A DNA stretch of 64,000 bases from the NCBI RefSeq assembly GCF_042643165.1, contig NZ_JBHRSH010000002.1:1116001-1180000 (forward strand), in the 5' to 3' direction. This stretch comes from Hyphococcus aureus (GTDB lineage Bacteria; Pseudomonadota; Alphaproteobacteria; Caulobacterales; Parvularculaceae). The stretch's first letter is position 1, and each line of letters starts with the position of its first letter. Below, in pieces: positions 54,782 to 63,833 of the stretch. The position numbers were made by a program, and so were the translations under genes. The notes under the pieces are model-generated. The model saw only the letters and a program-made list of their open reading frames with translations. It did no database searches and was not told the DNA's origin.

Positions 54782-54838
54782 AATCGCCTCTATCTTTCCC
54801 CGAAACCAAACCTTTAGATCGATCAGGTTAACGCAAAG

Positions 54839-54872
54839 CCGCCCGCCCGCAAATCACCTTGCGGGCGGGCGG
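54839..54872 (-). terminator. Long stem-loop between hflC and the degP-like gene
   Basis: CCGCCCGCCCGCAA-ATCACC-TTGCGGGCGGGCGG, a 14-bp perfect stem 39 bases after the hflC stop on the minus strand, followed by CTTTGCGTT. Likely the hflKC terminator; the T run is weak, so it may also be a processed mRNA end. Confidence 0.65.
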
Positions 54873-54910
54873 TGCATTTTCGCTTCAAATTGACCGCAAA
54901 GGACAGCGCC

Positions 54911-55786
54911 TTACTGGCGAGCCCCCTGCAAATTATTGAAATATCTAAAGAATTCGCTATTCGGCGAAAGCAGGATGGTTGTGTCGCCTTTTTTCATCGC
55001 CTCCTCATAAGCGATGAGGGAGCGATAAAATGCGAAAAATTCCGCATCCTTGCCATAGGCGGCGGCGAAAATCGCGTTTCGTTCGGCGTCGGCGGCGCCG
55101 CGGATTTTCTCCGATTCCTCGTTGGCCTCGGCCTTGATCTCAATAACCTGACGGTCGGCCTGGGCCTTGAGCTGGTTCGCCCGCTCACTGCCTTCTGAAC
55201 GGTATTGCTGGGCGAGCTGGTTGCGTTCGGCGATCATCCGCTGAAACACCGCTTCGGAGTTTGTCTGCGGCAGGTCCGCGCGCAAAATTTTCACATCGAT
55301 GATTTCAACGCCGAGCGGCCGCGCCGATTGGCTCAACAGGTCACGAATACGGATCATTAATTCACTGCGTCGTTCGGAAATGATTTCATCGACCGTCACT
55401 TCGCCAAGGACGGCTTTAATAGAACGGTCAAACTGTGGAGTAAGACGGCTTTCGCCATTCGTCTCCGAACGGACCGATTGATAAAACAGCAACGGATCAG
55501 TGATGCGGTAACGCGCGAAAGCATCAACAATCAGACGCTCCTGATTGCGCGCGATGATTTCCGTCTGCTCCTGCTCGAGGATGCGATTGCGCCGGTCGAT
55601 AAAATCAACGGTTTCGAAAAACGGAACTTTGAATTTAAGTCCGGATTCGAGATACTGACTTTTCGGCTCACCAAAACGAAAGACCAGCGCCGAATGCGTT
55701 TCCGGCACTGTAAACGCCGTGTTTAACAAGATCACCAGAAAGGCGACCACAGCAACGCCGATAAATGGAAGGGATGCGTTTTTCAT
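54911..55786 (-). CDS. hflC: HflC, membrane protease modulator
   Basis: 291 residues: N-terminal helix (LPFIGVAVVAFLVILLNTAF), SPFH/band-7 domain, then a coiled coil (QYRSEGSERANQLKAQADRQ). Forms with HflK a large periplasmic ring that restrains FtsH. It begins two bases after the hflK stop. Confidence 0.94.
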   Translation of the reverse strand: MKNASLPFIGVAVVAFLVILLNTAFTVPETHSALVFRFGEPKSQYLESGLKFKVPFFETVDFIDRRNRILEQEQTEIIARNQERLIVDAFARYRITDPLLFYQSVRSETNGESRLTPQFDRSIKAVLGEVTVDEIISERRSELMIRIRDLLSQSARPLGVEIIDVKILRADLPQTNSEAVFQRMIAERNQLAQQYRSEGSERANQLKAQADRQVIEIKAEANEESEKIRGAADAERNAIFAAAYGKDAEFFAFYRSLIAYEEAMKKGDTTILLSPNSEFFRYFNNLQGARQ

Positions 55787-55787
55787 C

Positions 55788-56963
55788 TTAATTGTCTCCC
55801 TGCTGACGGCGAACTTCGTTCAGCGGCAGGTACGGGACAACGCCGGAACCCGCCCCCTCCTCGATAATAATTTTGTCCATATCTGAGAGCACGCGCTCCA
55901 CCGTTTCAAGATACATACGCTGGCGCGTCACTTCGGGCGCTTTGCGGTATTCCTCATAGATATTGTCAAAACGCTGGGCCTGACCACGCGCCTCAGCTGT
56001 GACCCGCGATGCATAAGCGCCAGCATCCTCAAGGATGCGTTGAGCTTCACCACGCGCTTCCGGCACGACCCGGTTCGTATACTGACGCGCCTGTTGAATG
56101 ACGGTCGCCTGGTTTTGCTCCGCAGCCTGAACATCGCGAAAGGCCTCATTGACCTCATTGGTTGGCGGCTCCGTGCCAGTCAAAAGCACGCTTTCGATCT
56201 GAATGCCTGCGTTATAGGAATCAAGCGCTTCCTGCATCAGGTCCTGGGTCTGCTGCTGAACCTCAAGCCGGCCTCCCGTCTGAAGGAAGTCGAGCGTGTT
56301 GCTGCCGACAACTTCGCGCATCGATGCTTCACCCACGGTGCGCACCAACTCTTCGGGTTCATCAATATTGAAAATGAATTGAGCGACGCCAGGCAATTTT
56401 TCGCCTGCTTCCGGCACAGTGTCGGACTTGATTTTCCACTGCACAGTGAAGGCGACATCGACGATGTTCTTGTCGCCCGTCAGCATCAGTCCTTGTGAAA
56501 GCCCGCCAGTGCGACGGTCCCGTGCCGGGATCGACATGTCGAGCACGGTTAGCGCCGGTTGCTTGATCACGGACTGGATAGGCGTAATTTTCCACCGCAA
56601 GCCAGGGCCGGTAACGTCCGTATATTTTCCGAATGTCGTGACAACCGCCAGTTCATTCGGCGCCACCTGGTAGGCGCAGCTGAAGACATAAAGCACCGCA
56701 AGCGCCGCAGCGATGAGACCGCCTGTAGACCGGTTGATCTCAAACCCGCCGCCGCCCCGTCCGCCAGCGCCGTTGCCGCGTCCGCCGCGAGGGAAAGCCC
56801 GCTTCAATCGCTGCCGTGAGGCCTGAAGCAGATCCTCAAGATCGGGGGGCTCGCCGCCACTGCGGCCGCCGCCATTATTGGGGCCGCCATTGCCGCCGCG
56901 GGGCGGTTGGCCCCAGGGTCCACGGCCACCGCCGCGATTACCGGAATTGTCTTGCCAGGGCAT
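55788..56963 (-). CDS. hflK: HflK, membrane protease modulator
   Basis: 391 residues. Cytoplasmic Gly/Pro/Arg-rich N-terminus (GGGRGPWGQPPRGGNGG), one helix (AAALAVLYVFSCAY), then the SPFH domain and C-terminal helix (VTAEARGQAQRFDNIYEEY). Operon with hflC, divergent from mrp. Confidence 0.94.
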   Translation of the reverse strand: MPWQDNSGNRGGGRGPWGQPPRGGNGGPNNGGGRSGGEPPDLEDLLQASRQRLKRAFPRGGRGNGAGGRGGGGFEINRSTGGLIAAALAVLYVFSCAYQVAPNELAVVTTFGKYTDVTGPGLRWKITPIQSVIKQPALTVLDMSIPARDRRTGGLSQGLMLTGDKNIVDVAFTVQWKIKSDTVPEAGEKLPGVAQFIFNIDEPEELVRTVGEASMREVVGSNTLDFLQTGGRLEVQQQTQDLMQEALDSYNAGIQIESVLLTGTEPPTNEVNEAFRDVQAAEQNQATVIQQARQYTNRVVPEARGEAQRILEDAGAYASRVTAEARGQAQRFDNIYEEYRKAPEVTRQRMYLETVERVLSDMDKIIIEEGAGSGVVPYLPLNEVRRQQGDN

Positions 56964-57118
56964 TCAAGCCTCTCTCTCATGAAGAATTAGCGCCTTGCGG
57001 CCCTTTGTCGGGCGGGCGCTGGTGGAAGAACCAGATTTGCGACGTATATATGTGACCGATTCCATCGGGCGCAACGCGTCAGATGCGTTTTTTTTAAGTA
57101 TTTCAAAGGGTATTCCCC

Positions 57119-58216
57119 GTGTCTGGCAGCCTTGTTTTACGTGTACGCGCCGCTCTATCGGCAATTAAAGACCCCTCCTCGGGCCGCAACATAATTGCGG
57201 CAGGCGCTGTGGGCGGCCTATCGGCGGATGAGGACGGCAAGGTGCGGTTCACGCTGGAGGTCCCTGATGGGGACAGGCGCGCCGCGGAAGCGCTTCTCAA
57301 AGCGGCTGAGAGCGCCGCCGCTTCCGTACCCGGCGTCACCGGCGTCGCGGCCGTGGCGACAGCCCATAGCGCCGCTCCCCACCAGCAACAGCAGCCTGCA
57401 AAAGGCGGCCATGACAACCCGTTCGGCCTCAAGCAGAAGCCTCGGATTGAAGCCGCCGGCGAGCAACTCTCGGGCGTGAAGTCCATGATCGCCATCGCCT
57501 CGGGCAAGGGCGGCGTCGGCAAATCGACCGTAGCAGCCAACCTCGCGGTTTCCCTTTCCGCGCGCGGGCTCAAAACCGGCCTCCTCGACGCCGACATTTA
57601 CGGCCCCTCCCTGCCGACGCTTTTCGGCATTAAAGGCAAGCCGGAAATGCGGGACAACAAGATCGTTCCGTTCGAGGCGTTCGGCGTCAAACTCATGTCG
57701 ATCGGTTTTCTCATCGACCCGGATGAAGCGGTCGCCTGGCGCGGCCCCATGGTTATGGGGGCGCTCCGCCAATTGATGAGCGATGTGGACTGGGGCGATC
57801 TCGACATTCTCCTAGTCGACACTCCGCCGGGCACCGGCGACGCACATATTTCTCTCATTCAGTCGAAAAAACTCTCCGGCGCCGTCATCGTCTCTACGCC
57901 TCAGGAAATGGCGCTGGCTGATGTGCGCCGCGGCGTTCAGTTATTCCGGCAGACAAACACGCCTTTAATCGGCGTTATTGAAAACATGGCTTGGATGGAA
58001 GGGCCTGACGGATCGAAACAGTTTCTCTTTGGAGAAGGCGGCGCCGAACGGGCCGCAAAGGATCTCGGAGCGCCTTTCCTGGGGGCGGTGCCGCTATATC
58101 CCGATCTGCGGCAGGCATCAGATGACGGGCTGCCCGTCGCAGCAACGGAACACGCCGCTGCAAGAACATTCGATCAGCTTGCAGATCAAATCGTTAAATT
58201 CACGGAACGAGCGTAG
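57119..58216 (+). CDS. mrp: Mrp/ApbC/NBP35-type Fe-S carrier ATPase
   Basis: 365 residues, GTG start with AAAGGG 8 bases upstream. N-terminal MIP18-like domain (DUF59), then P-loop GKGGVGKS at 129-136 and DTPPGTGD. The CxxC metal site normal for this family (near ENMS-C-x-x-C) is replaced by AWMEGPDGS, so it lacks the usual bridging cysteines; other alphaproteobacterial homologues can lack them too. Possible Fe-S carrier. Confidence 0.9.
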   Translation: MSGSLVLRVRAALSAIKDPSSGRNIIAAGAVGGLSADEDGKVRFTLEVPDGDRRAAEALLKAAESAAASVPGVTGVAAVATAHSAAPHQQQQPAKGGHDNPFGLKQKPRIEAAGEQLSGVKSMIAIASGKGGVGKSTVAANLAVSLSARGLKTGLLDADIYGPSLPTLFGIKGKPEMRDNKIVPFEAFGVKLMSIGFLIDPDEAVAWRGPMVMGALRQLMSDVDWGDLDILLVDTPPGTGDAHISLIQSKKLSGAVIVSTPQEMALADVRRGVQLFRQTNTPLIGVIENMAWMEGPDGSKQFLFGEGGAERAAKDLGAPFLGAVPLYPDLRQASDDGLPVAATEHAAARTFDQLADQIVKFTERA

Positions 58217-58223
58217 CCGCGCT

Positions 58224-59462
58224 TTACTGCGCCGGATCGCTAGCTGTGTGATCATGCACGATTTTCCATGCGCCGGCGTCGCGGCGCATGACAAGCGAAA
58301 AGGCGCCGCTTGACGTTTCCGCGCTGCGGGCAAGATTGAAACGCCCGGTGACGACAGCGACATCATTGGTGACGAGCTTCACTTCAAGCTTTTCAAAACC
58401 GAGCTGGCCCAACCCTTCTCCACCTGAATAACGGTCGCGGTACCTTTTCATGGTGGCGTTCCAGCCCCTGGTGACATTGACGCCTGAAACAAATTTCAAC
58501 TCGTCACTTTTCCAGTATGAGTTCATGAAGCCATCAAGATCGCCCTCGTTCCAGGCGGCGGCTTGAGCCATCAAGGTGGCGCGGATGACATCGGCCGGTG
58601 TGCGAAGCTGTGTCGACGGCGCCGGTTCTGGCGCCGCGGCTTTTTCCGGCTGCGGCGCCGGAGTTTGCACTTCGGCGGGCTTAACAGGTTCAGGCGCTGG
58701 CACAGCGGCTGTTTCTGGTTGCGGCGCAGGCGCAGCCTCCTGAGCGCTCGCTTGCGTAATCGCCGTCGCCTGACGCGGGGCGTCAGGTTCGGCGCCCACA
58801 AGACGGCCAACCGGCGAGGCCTGTGGACGCGTCGGCGGCTCAGCATGTTGCGCCACCAGTTGCGCCGGCCCGTTAGCGGCTGCCTCAATCGGCGGCTGCG
58901 CCAGTATTTTGCTCATTTCATCTTCGAGGGCGGCAGAAGGCGCACTCGTCTCAACGGGGCTCAACGCGGCAGGTTCAGACGCTTGTGCCAATTGCTGAGG
59001 TTCACCTGGCGGCGCGGCGGCCGGCGCCGGCTCATCTGCAATGGTTTCGGCAACAGCGGCAGGCGCAGGCGACGGCGCGGGCAATGGCTGCGACGCCGCT
59101 TCCGGCTCAGGCCGCCTGGCCTCTACCACATAATCGGAACCTGCGGTCGAAGCGTCTGCGCGCAAGGCCGGCGCAGACTGTACGCAAGCGAATCCGGAAA
59201 GCGCGAGACGCTTCACCATGGCGTCCGCTTTCTGGGAACAAAAACTGTCGGAATTATCCGCGTGATAAGGAACGGAAACATTCGCGCCGCCACCGCGCGT
59301 ATAGCGTACATCACAGCTTTGACCGACTGTGCCGGGCGTTATCACTTCAATAACGCGCGCGTCAGACCCGCGTGTGCAAGTTGTTTTCGCTGCGGCGCCT
59401 TCAATCGCACTTGCAGCGACAGCCATGATCGCCAGCGCCGATGCTGATGCCACCCGTTTCAT
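58224..59462 (-). CDS. Exported two-domain protein: N-terminal Cys domain, Pro/Ala-rich linker, SnoaL-like C-terminal domain
   Basis: 412 residues. Signal peptide (KRVASASALAIMAVAASAIEGAAA), then a domain of about 75 residues with four cysteines (TTCTRG, QSCDVRY, DSFCSQ, GFACVQS), a linker of about 190 residues rich in Pro, Ala and Glu, and a DUF4440/NTF2-like domain near 290-412 (WNEGDLDGFMNSYWKSDELKFVSGVNVTRGWNATMKRYRDRY). Function of both domains unknown. A complete ORF on the other strand is a shadow of the repetitive codon use. Confidence 0.85.
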   Translation of the reverse strand: MKRVASASALAIMAVAASAIEGAAAKTTCTRGSDARVIEVITPGTVGQSCDVRYTRGGGANVSVPYHADNSDSFCSQKADAMVKRLALSGFACVQSAPALRADASTAGSDYVVEARRPEPEAASQPLPAPSPAPAAVAETIADEPAPAAAPPGEPQQLAQASEPAALSPVETSAPSAALEDEMSKILAQPPIEAAANGPAQLVAQHAEPPTRPQASPVGRLVGAEPDAPRQATAITQASAQEAAPAPQPETAAVPAPEPVKPAEVQTPAPQPEKAAAPEPAPSTQLRTPADVIRATLMAQAAAWNEGDLDGFMNSYWKSDELKFVSGVNVTRGWNATMKRYRDRYSGGEGLGQLGFEKLEVKLVTNDVAVVTGRFNLARSAETSSGAFSLVMRRDAGAWKIVHDHTASDPAQ

Positions 59463-59617
59463 ATCCCCCTCCTCACTTTCCTTCGGATATTCCCGGCGCC
59501 GCCGGAGACTATCGCGTCAACTGTATGCCAGAAGATCAGCCAGTTGCAGCCTAAACGCCGGAATTGCTTATACTATCGCGCGATCCATGAATGCGCCGTC
59601 GCCAAAATACCTAAAAA

Positions 59618-60151
59618 TTACCGCTCTTTGGCGGGGATTCGGGATCTCCGGTCGAGAATGAAAAATTGGCAAGCATGCTCATTCCGGTCATTTTTTTCGC
59701 AGGCGCCCACCAATCGCTCAGCCCAGTCACGCGAATCAATCTCGGGAAAGCGGACATCGCCCTCAACATCGGCGTCGACGCGGGTGAGATAGATCCGCTG
59801 GGTGCGCGCCAGAGTCTGGGCGTAGATCTCGGCGCCGCCAATGATAGCGATTTCGTCAGCGCCGCTGGCGGCGGCAAGACCACGCGCAAGCTTAATGGCC
59901 CCCTCAATCGTCCGGGCAATGAACGTTCCCTCCGCAGAGAAGGACGGCGCCCGCGTAACGACAATGTTGTCCCGGCCTGGCAAGGGGCGGCCAATCGAGT
60001 CGAATGTCTTGCGGCCCATAATGATCGGCTTGCCAATCGTCGCCGCCTTGAATGATTTCAGATCGTCGGAAATTTTCCAGGCAAGACCGCCTTCGGCGCC
60101 AATGACGCCGTTTCGCGCCACCGCCACCGCCTGACACAAACGCGCAGTCAC
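59618..60151 (-). CDS. folA: Dihydrofolate reductase
   Basis: About 177 residues from GTG 60151, whose codon overlaps the stop of the GNAT gene (GTGA). Motifs IGAEGGLAWKISDDLKSFKAAT (with Trp/Asp substrate residues), MGRKTFDSIGRPLPGR and IIGGAEIY. Makes tetrahydrofolate for thymidylate synthesis; follows thyA and the GNAT gene on the same strand. Confidence 0.93.
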   Translation of the reverse strand: MTARLCQAVAVARNGVIGAEGGLAWKISDDLKSFKAATIGKPIIMGRKTFDSIGRPLPGRDNIVVTRAPSFSAEGTFIARTIEGAIKLARGLAAASGADEIAIIGGAEIYAQTLARTQRIYLTRVDADVEGDVRFPEIDSRDWAERLVGACEKNDRNEHACQFFILDRRSRIPAKER

Positions 60152-60633
60152 TTCGCCGCCTTCGCAAGCTCGGCGAGTGATGGGCCCGTCAGGCGATAAA
60201 CCGTCCACTCATCCATGGGCGCCGCGCCAAGCGATTTATAAAACGCAATGGATGGCGCATTCCAGTCAAGGACCGACCATTCCATGCGCCCGCAATCATT
60301 CTCGATCGCAATCTGCGCGAGCGCAGCAAGAAGCGCCTTCCCCGCGCCGCCGCCGCGAGCGCTTTCGCGGACAAAAAGATCTTCGAGATAAAGCCCGTGC
60401 TTTCCGAGGAACGTCGAATAGTTGAAAAAATAAAGCGCGAAGCCGACCGCCGCGCCGTCATTTTCAGCAATGAGAGCGAACGCTTTCGGCGTTTCACAAA
60501 AAAGCGTGGCGCCGAGATGCGCCTCTGTCGCGACGACTTCATGAGAGAGTTTTTCATATTCCGCGAGATCGCGAATGAAGCCTAAAATCAAGGCTTCATC
60601 ACCCTCAACGGCGCGCCGGACCATCATGCTCAC
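60148..60633 (-). CDS. GNAT-family N-acetyltransferase
   Basis: 161 residues with GNAT motif A (LYLEDLFVRESARGGGAGKALLAALAQIA). It is in the middle of thyA-GNAT-folA with 4-base overlaps on both sides, so co-translated. Substrate unknown; the resemblance is to the diamine (SSAT-like) acetyltransferase group. Confidence 0.9.
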   Translation of the reverse strand: MSMMVRRAVEGDEALILGFIRDLAEYEKLSHEVVATEAHLGATLFCETPKAFALIAENDGAAVGFALYFFNYSTFLGKHGLYLEDLFVRESARGGGAGKALLAALAQIAIENDCGRMEWSVLDWNAPSIAFYKSLGAAPMDEWTVYRLTGPSLAELAKAAK

Positions 60634-61424
60634 ACCGCCACCGGCGCTTTAATATGAGCCTGCGCCTCATAGCCTTCGATGGCGATGTCTTCGAAGCGGA
60701 AGCTGAAAATATCTTTGACGGCCGGATTAAGTACAAGCTTCGGCAATGGGCCGGGTTCGCGCGTCAACTGTTCACGCGCCTGGCTCACATGGTTCGAATA
60801 AAGATGCGCATCGCCGAGCGTGTGAACAAAATCGCCCGGCTCGAGATCGCAAACCTGCGCAACCATGGCCGTCAATAATGCGTACGACCCAATATTAAAC
60901 GGGACGCCAAGAAAGACATCGCCCGAGCGCTGATAAAGCTGGCAGGACAATCGCCCATCCGCGACAAAGAACTGAAACAGGCAATGACAGGGCGCGAGCG
61001 CCATTTGTCCGAGATCGGCGGGGTTCCATGCGCTCACGACGAGGCGGCGAGATGTCGGATTGGTTTTGATCTCGTTCACCACCCATTCGATCTGGTCGAT
61101 GGCGCGTCCGTCGGGCGACGCCCAAGAGCGCCACTGCCTTCCGTAGACAGGACCAAGATCGCCTTTCTCATCGGCCCACTCATCCCAGATCGAAACGCCG
61201 TTTTCTTTCAGATACCGGATATTGGTGTCGCCGGAGAGAAACCACAAAAGCTCATGAATTACCGACTTCGTGTGCAGCTTTTTGGTCGTCAAAAGCGGAA
61301 AGCCGTCGGCGAGGTCGAACCGCATCTGATGGCCAAACACGGCGCGCGTGCCGACGCCGGTGCGGTCCAGCCGCGCATCGCCTGCTTCGAGAACGCGGGC
61401 CAAAAGGTCTAGATACTGTCGCAT
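60630..61424 (-). CDS. thyA: Thymidylate synthase
   Basis: 264 residues from ATG 61424 (AGGAGAT upstream), the exact E. coli length, with nucleophile Cys146 in ALAPCHCLFQF and the folate/dUMP segments RRLVVSAWNP and QRSGDVFLGVPFNIGSYALL. Standard dTMP synthase. A longer reading to 61481 is not favoured. Confidence 0.97.
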   Translation of the reverse strand: MRQYLDLLARVLEAGDARLDRTGVGTRAVFGHQMRFDLADGFPLLTTKKLHTKSVIHELLWFLSGDTNIRYLKENGVSIWDEWADEKGDLGPVYGRQWRSWASPDGRAIDQIEWVVNEIKTNPTSRRLVVSAWNPADLGQMALAPCHCLFQFFVADGRLSCQLYQRSGDVFLGVPFNIGSYALLTAMVAQVCDLEPGDFVHTLGDAHLYSNHVSQAREQLTREPGPLPKLVLNPAVKDIFSFRFEDIAIEGYEAQAHIKAPVAV

Positions 61425-61553
61425 ATACGCTGCGAATCTCCTGTTTCCGGCGCAGTGTAACGATTGAGAGCGCGCGGCCAATGGAGCTTTTTCCCCGGCG
61501 CGGCGGGTGTTATCGTCAATACCGCCAGAGGGGCGAAAAAGCGGGGATTCAGG

Positions 61554-63023
61554 GTGAGCGGCAATCGGGCGAATGATCAGGCATTTTCGCCTGAAACCAG
61601 TGGAAAAGGGCTCGCGCTGCCGGGTCTCGTTATCGGGTTACTCACGGGCCTCGCAGTCTATGCCATTGTGGAATACTGGATCGACGGCCGCGACGACAAC
61701 CCGCTGGCGCTCTCTGTTCTCTTTTTCACGGTCACGGCGTCTGCGGCGTATCTTCTACTGGCGGAGTCCGGGCGTTTTCTGCGCCCGCTGATTGGCGCGC
61801 TCACTATCGCCGCCATCCTGTTTGGGCCTGATTATTTCATCTTCAGTGCAGTTGGCGGCGACGAAACCCATTTGACGCCCTTCCCGGCGGTGTTCTGGAT
61901 GGCGACGCGCGGTCTTGCCGCTTATCTCCTGGTTACACTCGTAAAAGCCGCACATGAAAGCGGCGCTCCGCCCGCCTATTCGCCGGTCTTCTTTCATGGG
62001 GTGACTATTCCGCTGATCGCCGGAGGCGCCAAACTCTTCGCAGCGCTCGCCCTTATTCTTCTTTTCGCCTGGGCGCGGCTTCTCAAAGAACTCGACGTCA
62101 CCTTCTTTAACAAGCTGTTTCAGGAACCGTGGTTCATCCTGCCGTTTCTTGGCGGCATCGGCGGTCTTTCCATTGCGCTGATGCGCGGCCTGCAATCACT
62201 GCTCGGCGCACTGCGCTTCGTGCTGCTTCTCCTGGCGCGCATTCTCATGATCATCACTGCGCTTTTCACATTGACGCTTCTCATCGTTTTCGCCGTCAAC
62301 GGTATCGGACTTGTCTTCGACAGGCCCTATCCCAGCGCATGGATGATGGGGCTGGCGCTATTGGGCATGTTGATCTTCAACGGTGTCTATCAGAACGGTG
62401 AAGGCGGCCCGCCGCCGTTATGGCTGCGCCTGCCGACCCTGATCACGCTGATCGGCTTCCCGGTATATGCAGGGCTCGCCTTTTACGCCTTTTACCTGAG
62501 GATAGACGCCTATGGACTGACGCCGCCACGCATCGCCGGCATCGCCATTAACGGCCTCATTGCAGCCTATTCAATCGTCTGCCTTGCGGGGCTTTTAACA
62601 GAAGTGAACTGGCGCGGAAAAAAATGGATGCCATTAGTAGGGCCCTTGAATACCGCCATGGCAGGACTTTGGATCGCCGTCCTGGTTTTACTGGCAAGCC
62701 CGTTCATCAATCCCTGGGCCATGAGCGCCAACAGCCAATACGCGCTTCTCGCCAAGGAACGCATTGCAGCGGAGGACTTCGATTTCGGCTATTTGCGCTT
62801 CAGTCTCGGCAAGGATGGCGAGAGGATGCTCGACAAGCTGATGACGCTTGAGGCGCACCCGCAAGCTATGGAGATCCGGAACGGGGTCGAACGCGCCCGC
62901 AGCGCCGACAGTTACTGGACTTACAAAAACCCGATCAATCCGGCGGGACCAGAAGTCCTGCCGTTCAATCCGGAAGGGGCTGAAACCGGTCCGGATGATC
63001 CGGATTCCGCCTCAAACCCTTAA
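61554..63023 (+). CDS. Large polytopic membrane protein, DUF4153-like
   Basis: About 489 residues from a GTG at 61554; an earlier ATG at 61464 would overlap the thyA promoter. Ten to twelve predicted helices and a soluble C-terminal tail with Asp/Pro-rich end. The character of the helices (HGVTIPLIAGGAKLFAALALILLFAW; GVYQNGEGGPPPLW) resembles DUF4153 membrane proteins. Divergent from thyA. No functional motif. Confidence 0.8.
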   Translation: MSGNRANDQAFSPETSGKGLALPGLVIGLLTGLAVYAIVEYWIDGRDDNPLALSVLFFTVTASAAYLLLAESGRFLRPLIGALTIAAILFGPDYFIFSAVGGDETHLTPFPAVFWMATRGLAAYLLVTLVKAAHESGAPPAYSPVFFHGVTIPLIAGGAKLFAALALILLFAWARLLKELDVTFFNKLFQEPWFILPFLGGIGGLSIALMRGLQSLLGALRFVLLLLARILMIITALFTLTLLIVFAVNGIGLVFDRPYPSAWMMGLALLGMLIFNGVYQNGEGGPPPLWLRLPTLITLIGFPVYAGLAFYAFYLRIDAYGLTPPRIAGIAINGLIAAYSIVCLAGLLTEVNWRGKKWMPLVGPLNTAMAGLWIAVLVLLASPFINPWAMSANSQYALLAKERIAAEDFDFGYLRFSLGKDGERMLDKLMTLEAHPQAMEIRNGVERARSADSYWTYKNPINPAGPEVLPFNPEGAETGPDDPDSASNP

Positions 63024-63286
63024 GCGGTTTCTACAACCTTCAAGGGTTTGTTGTCTGCTTTTTCCAGCATGTGAATCTTGCGGTTCGGACCGTTATAATC
63101 CTCAACCCCTTGAGATATCGCATAGCAGGCAAGCCGCACTGAACGCGGAATTTTTACCTTGTCGCCGTCGCGCTCGCCTTTTTCATAATACTGGATCATG
63201 CGGCGTTTCAGGCCGAGAAGGTGCGCTGCGTCTTTCTGGGACAGGCCCAGAGACTTTCGCCATTTCTTGAAATCGCTTGATTCCAT
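63020..63286 (-). CDS. XRE-family HTH regulator
   Basis: About 88 residues from ATG 63286; another start 15 bases upstream is possible. Cro/C1-type HTH (GLSQKDAAHLLGLKRRMIQYYEKGERDG), followed by a short tail. Small XRE regulator, orphan; it converges with the membrane protein gene. Confidence 0.85.
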   Translation of the reverse strand: MESSDFKKWRKSLGLSQKDAAHLLGLKRRMIQYYEKGERDGDKVKIPRSVRLACYAISQGVEDYNGPNRKIHMLEKADNKPLKVVETA

Positions 63287-63424
63287 CTCGCCCGGCTCCA
63301 TCGAAAGCGCCCCCTGACGCTATGCGCACATAATGCATGGATGTTACAGAATCTTGACATTCTTGCCTTTTTTAGAGGCCTTTGGGCCACGGGTCTTTAA
63401 TTCTTTACGCGCCGGGCCTATATC

Positions 63425-63715
63425 TGGGCTGCTCGCGCAAGCGGGCTATGGCGATAAATGACCCGTGCAATAACCGTATCGGACCCGGGGGCGGTACCCG
63501 GCGGCTCCACCAAATCCCCTCCTTCCGGGGAGGTTTCGGCGGGGCCGAACTAGGATCGACGAGCGTCTAAAGACGATGTTTTCGCCCGGTTTGCCTCCGT
63601 TATTTGGCTAAAACTGAATAGTTGCTAATGACAACAATTCGGAAGGGCTCGCTCTTGCTGCTTAATGCAGCGGGGTAACCCGAACACTTAAAGTCCTGAC
63701 GCCATCCAAGCGTCA
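63425..63715 (+). ncRNA. ssrA: tmRNA, circularly permuted (two-piece alphaproteobacterial form)
   Basis: Order acceptor piece, intervening segment, coding piece. Acceptor piece ends CGGCTCC-A-CCA (63502-63512), preceded by the T-arm CCGGG-GGCGGTA-CCCGG. A 28-base spacer with a CCTCC/GGAGG hairpin follows. The coding piece begins GGGGCCG (63541), which pairs with CGGCTCC to rebuild the acceptor stem. The resume codon GCT at 63624 opens the tag ANDNNSEGLALAA, stop TAA in the loop of a GCTGC/GCAGC hairpin. Outer ends are approximate. A TTGACA at 63354 may be its -35. Confidence 0.9.
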
Positions 63716-63725
63716 GGCGGGGCTC

Positions 63726-63804
63726 CCCCGGCGCCTGGCAACAGAAGCCGGGGACTTTATTTCCTCCCACTATGCAAATTGGCGCTTTCTCGCAGGCGCC
63801 GGGG
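63726..63804 (+). repeat. Structured hairpin repeat, unit 1
   Basis: The segment CCCCGGCGCCTG (63726-63737) is followed by GCAACAGAA and GCCGGGG (63747-63753), giving a hairpin with a CTG-GCAA-CAG tip. A second copy of the 3' arm, CAGGCGCCGGGG (63793-63804), pairs with the whole 12 bases. The first 7 bases can therefore join either partner. A 7-bp closing stem AAAGTCC/GGACTTT (63690-63696 and 63752-63758) can enclose unit 1 with the hairpin CTGACGC/GCGTCAG just before it. Confidence 0.7.
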
Positions 63805-63833
63805 ATTCTTTAGAAATGCGGGCGTCCGCCCGC

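Noticed and set aside
58563..59447. 294-residue Arg-rich open frame opposite the two-domain exported protein
   Set aside because: Produced by the complement of the Pro/Ala-rich linker codons; the minus-strand gene has a signal peptide and a recognisable NTF2-like domain.
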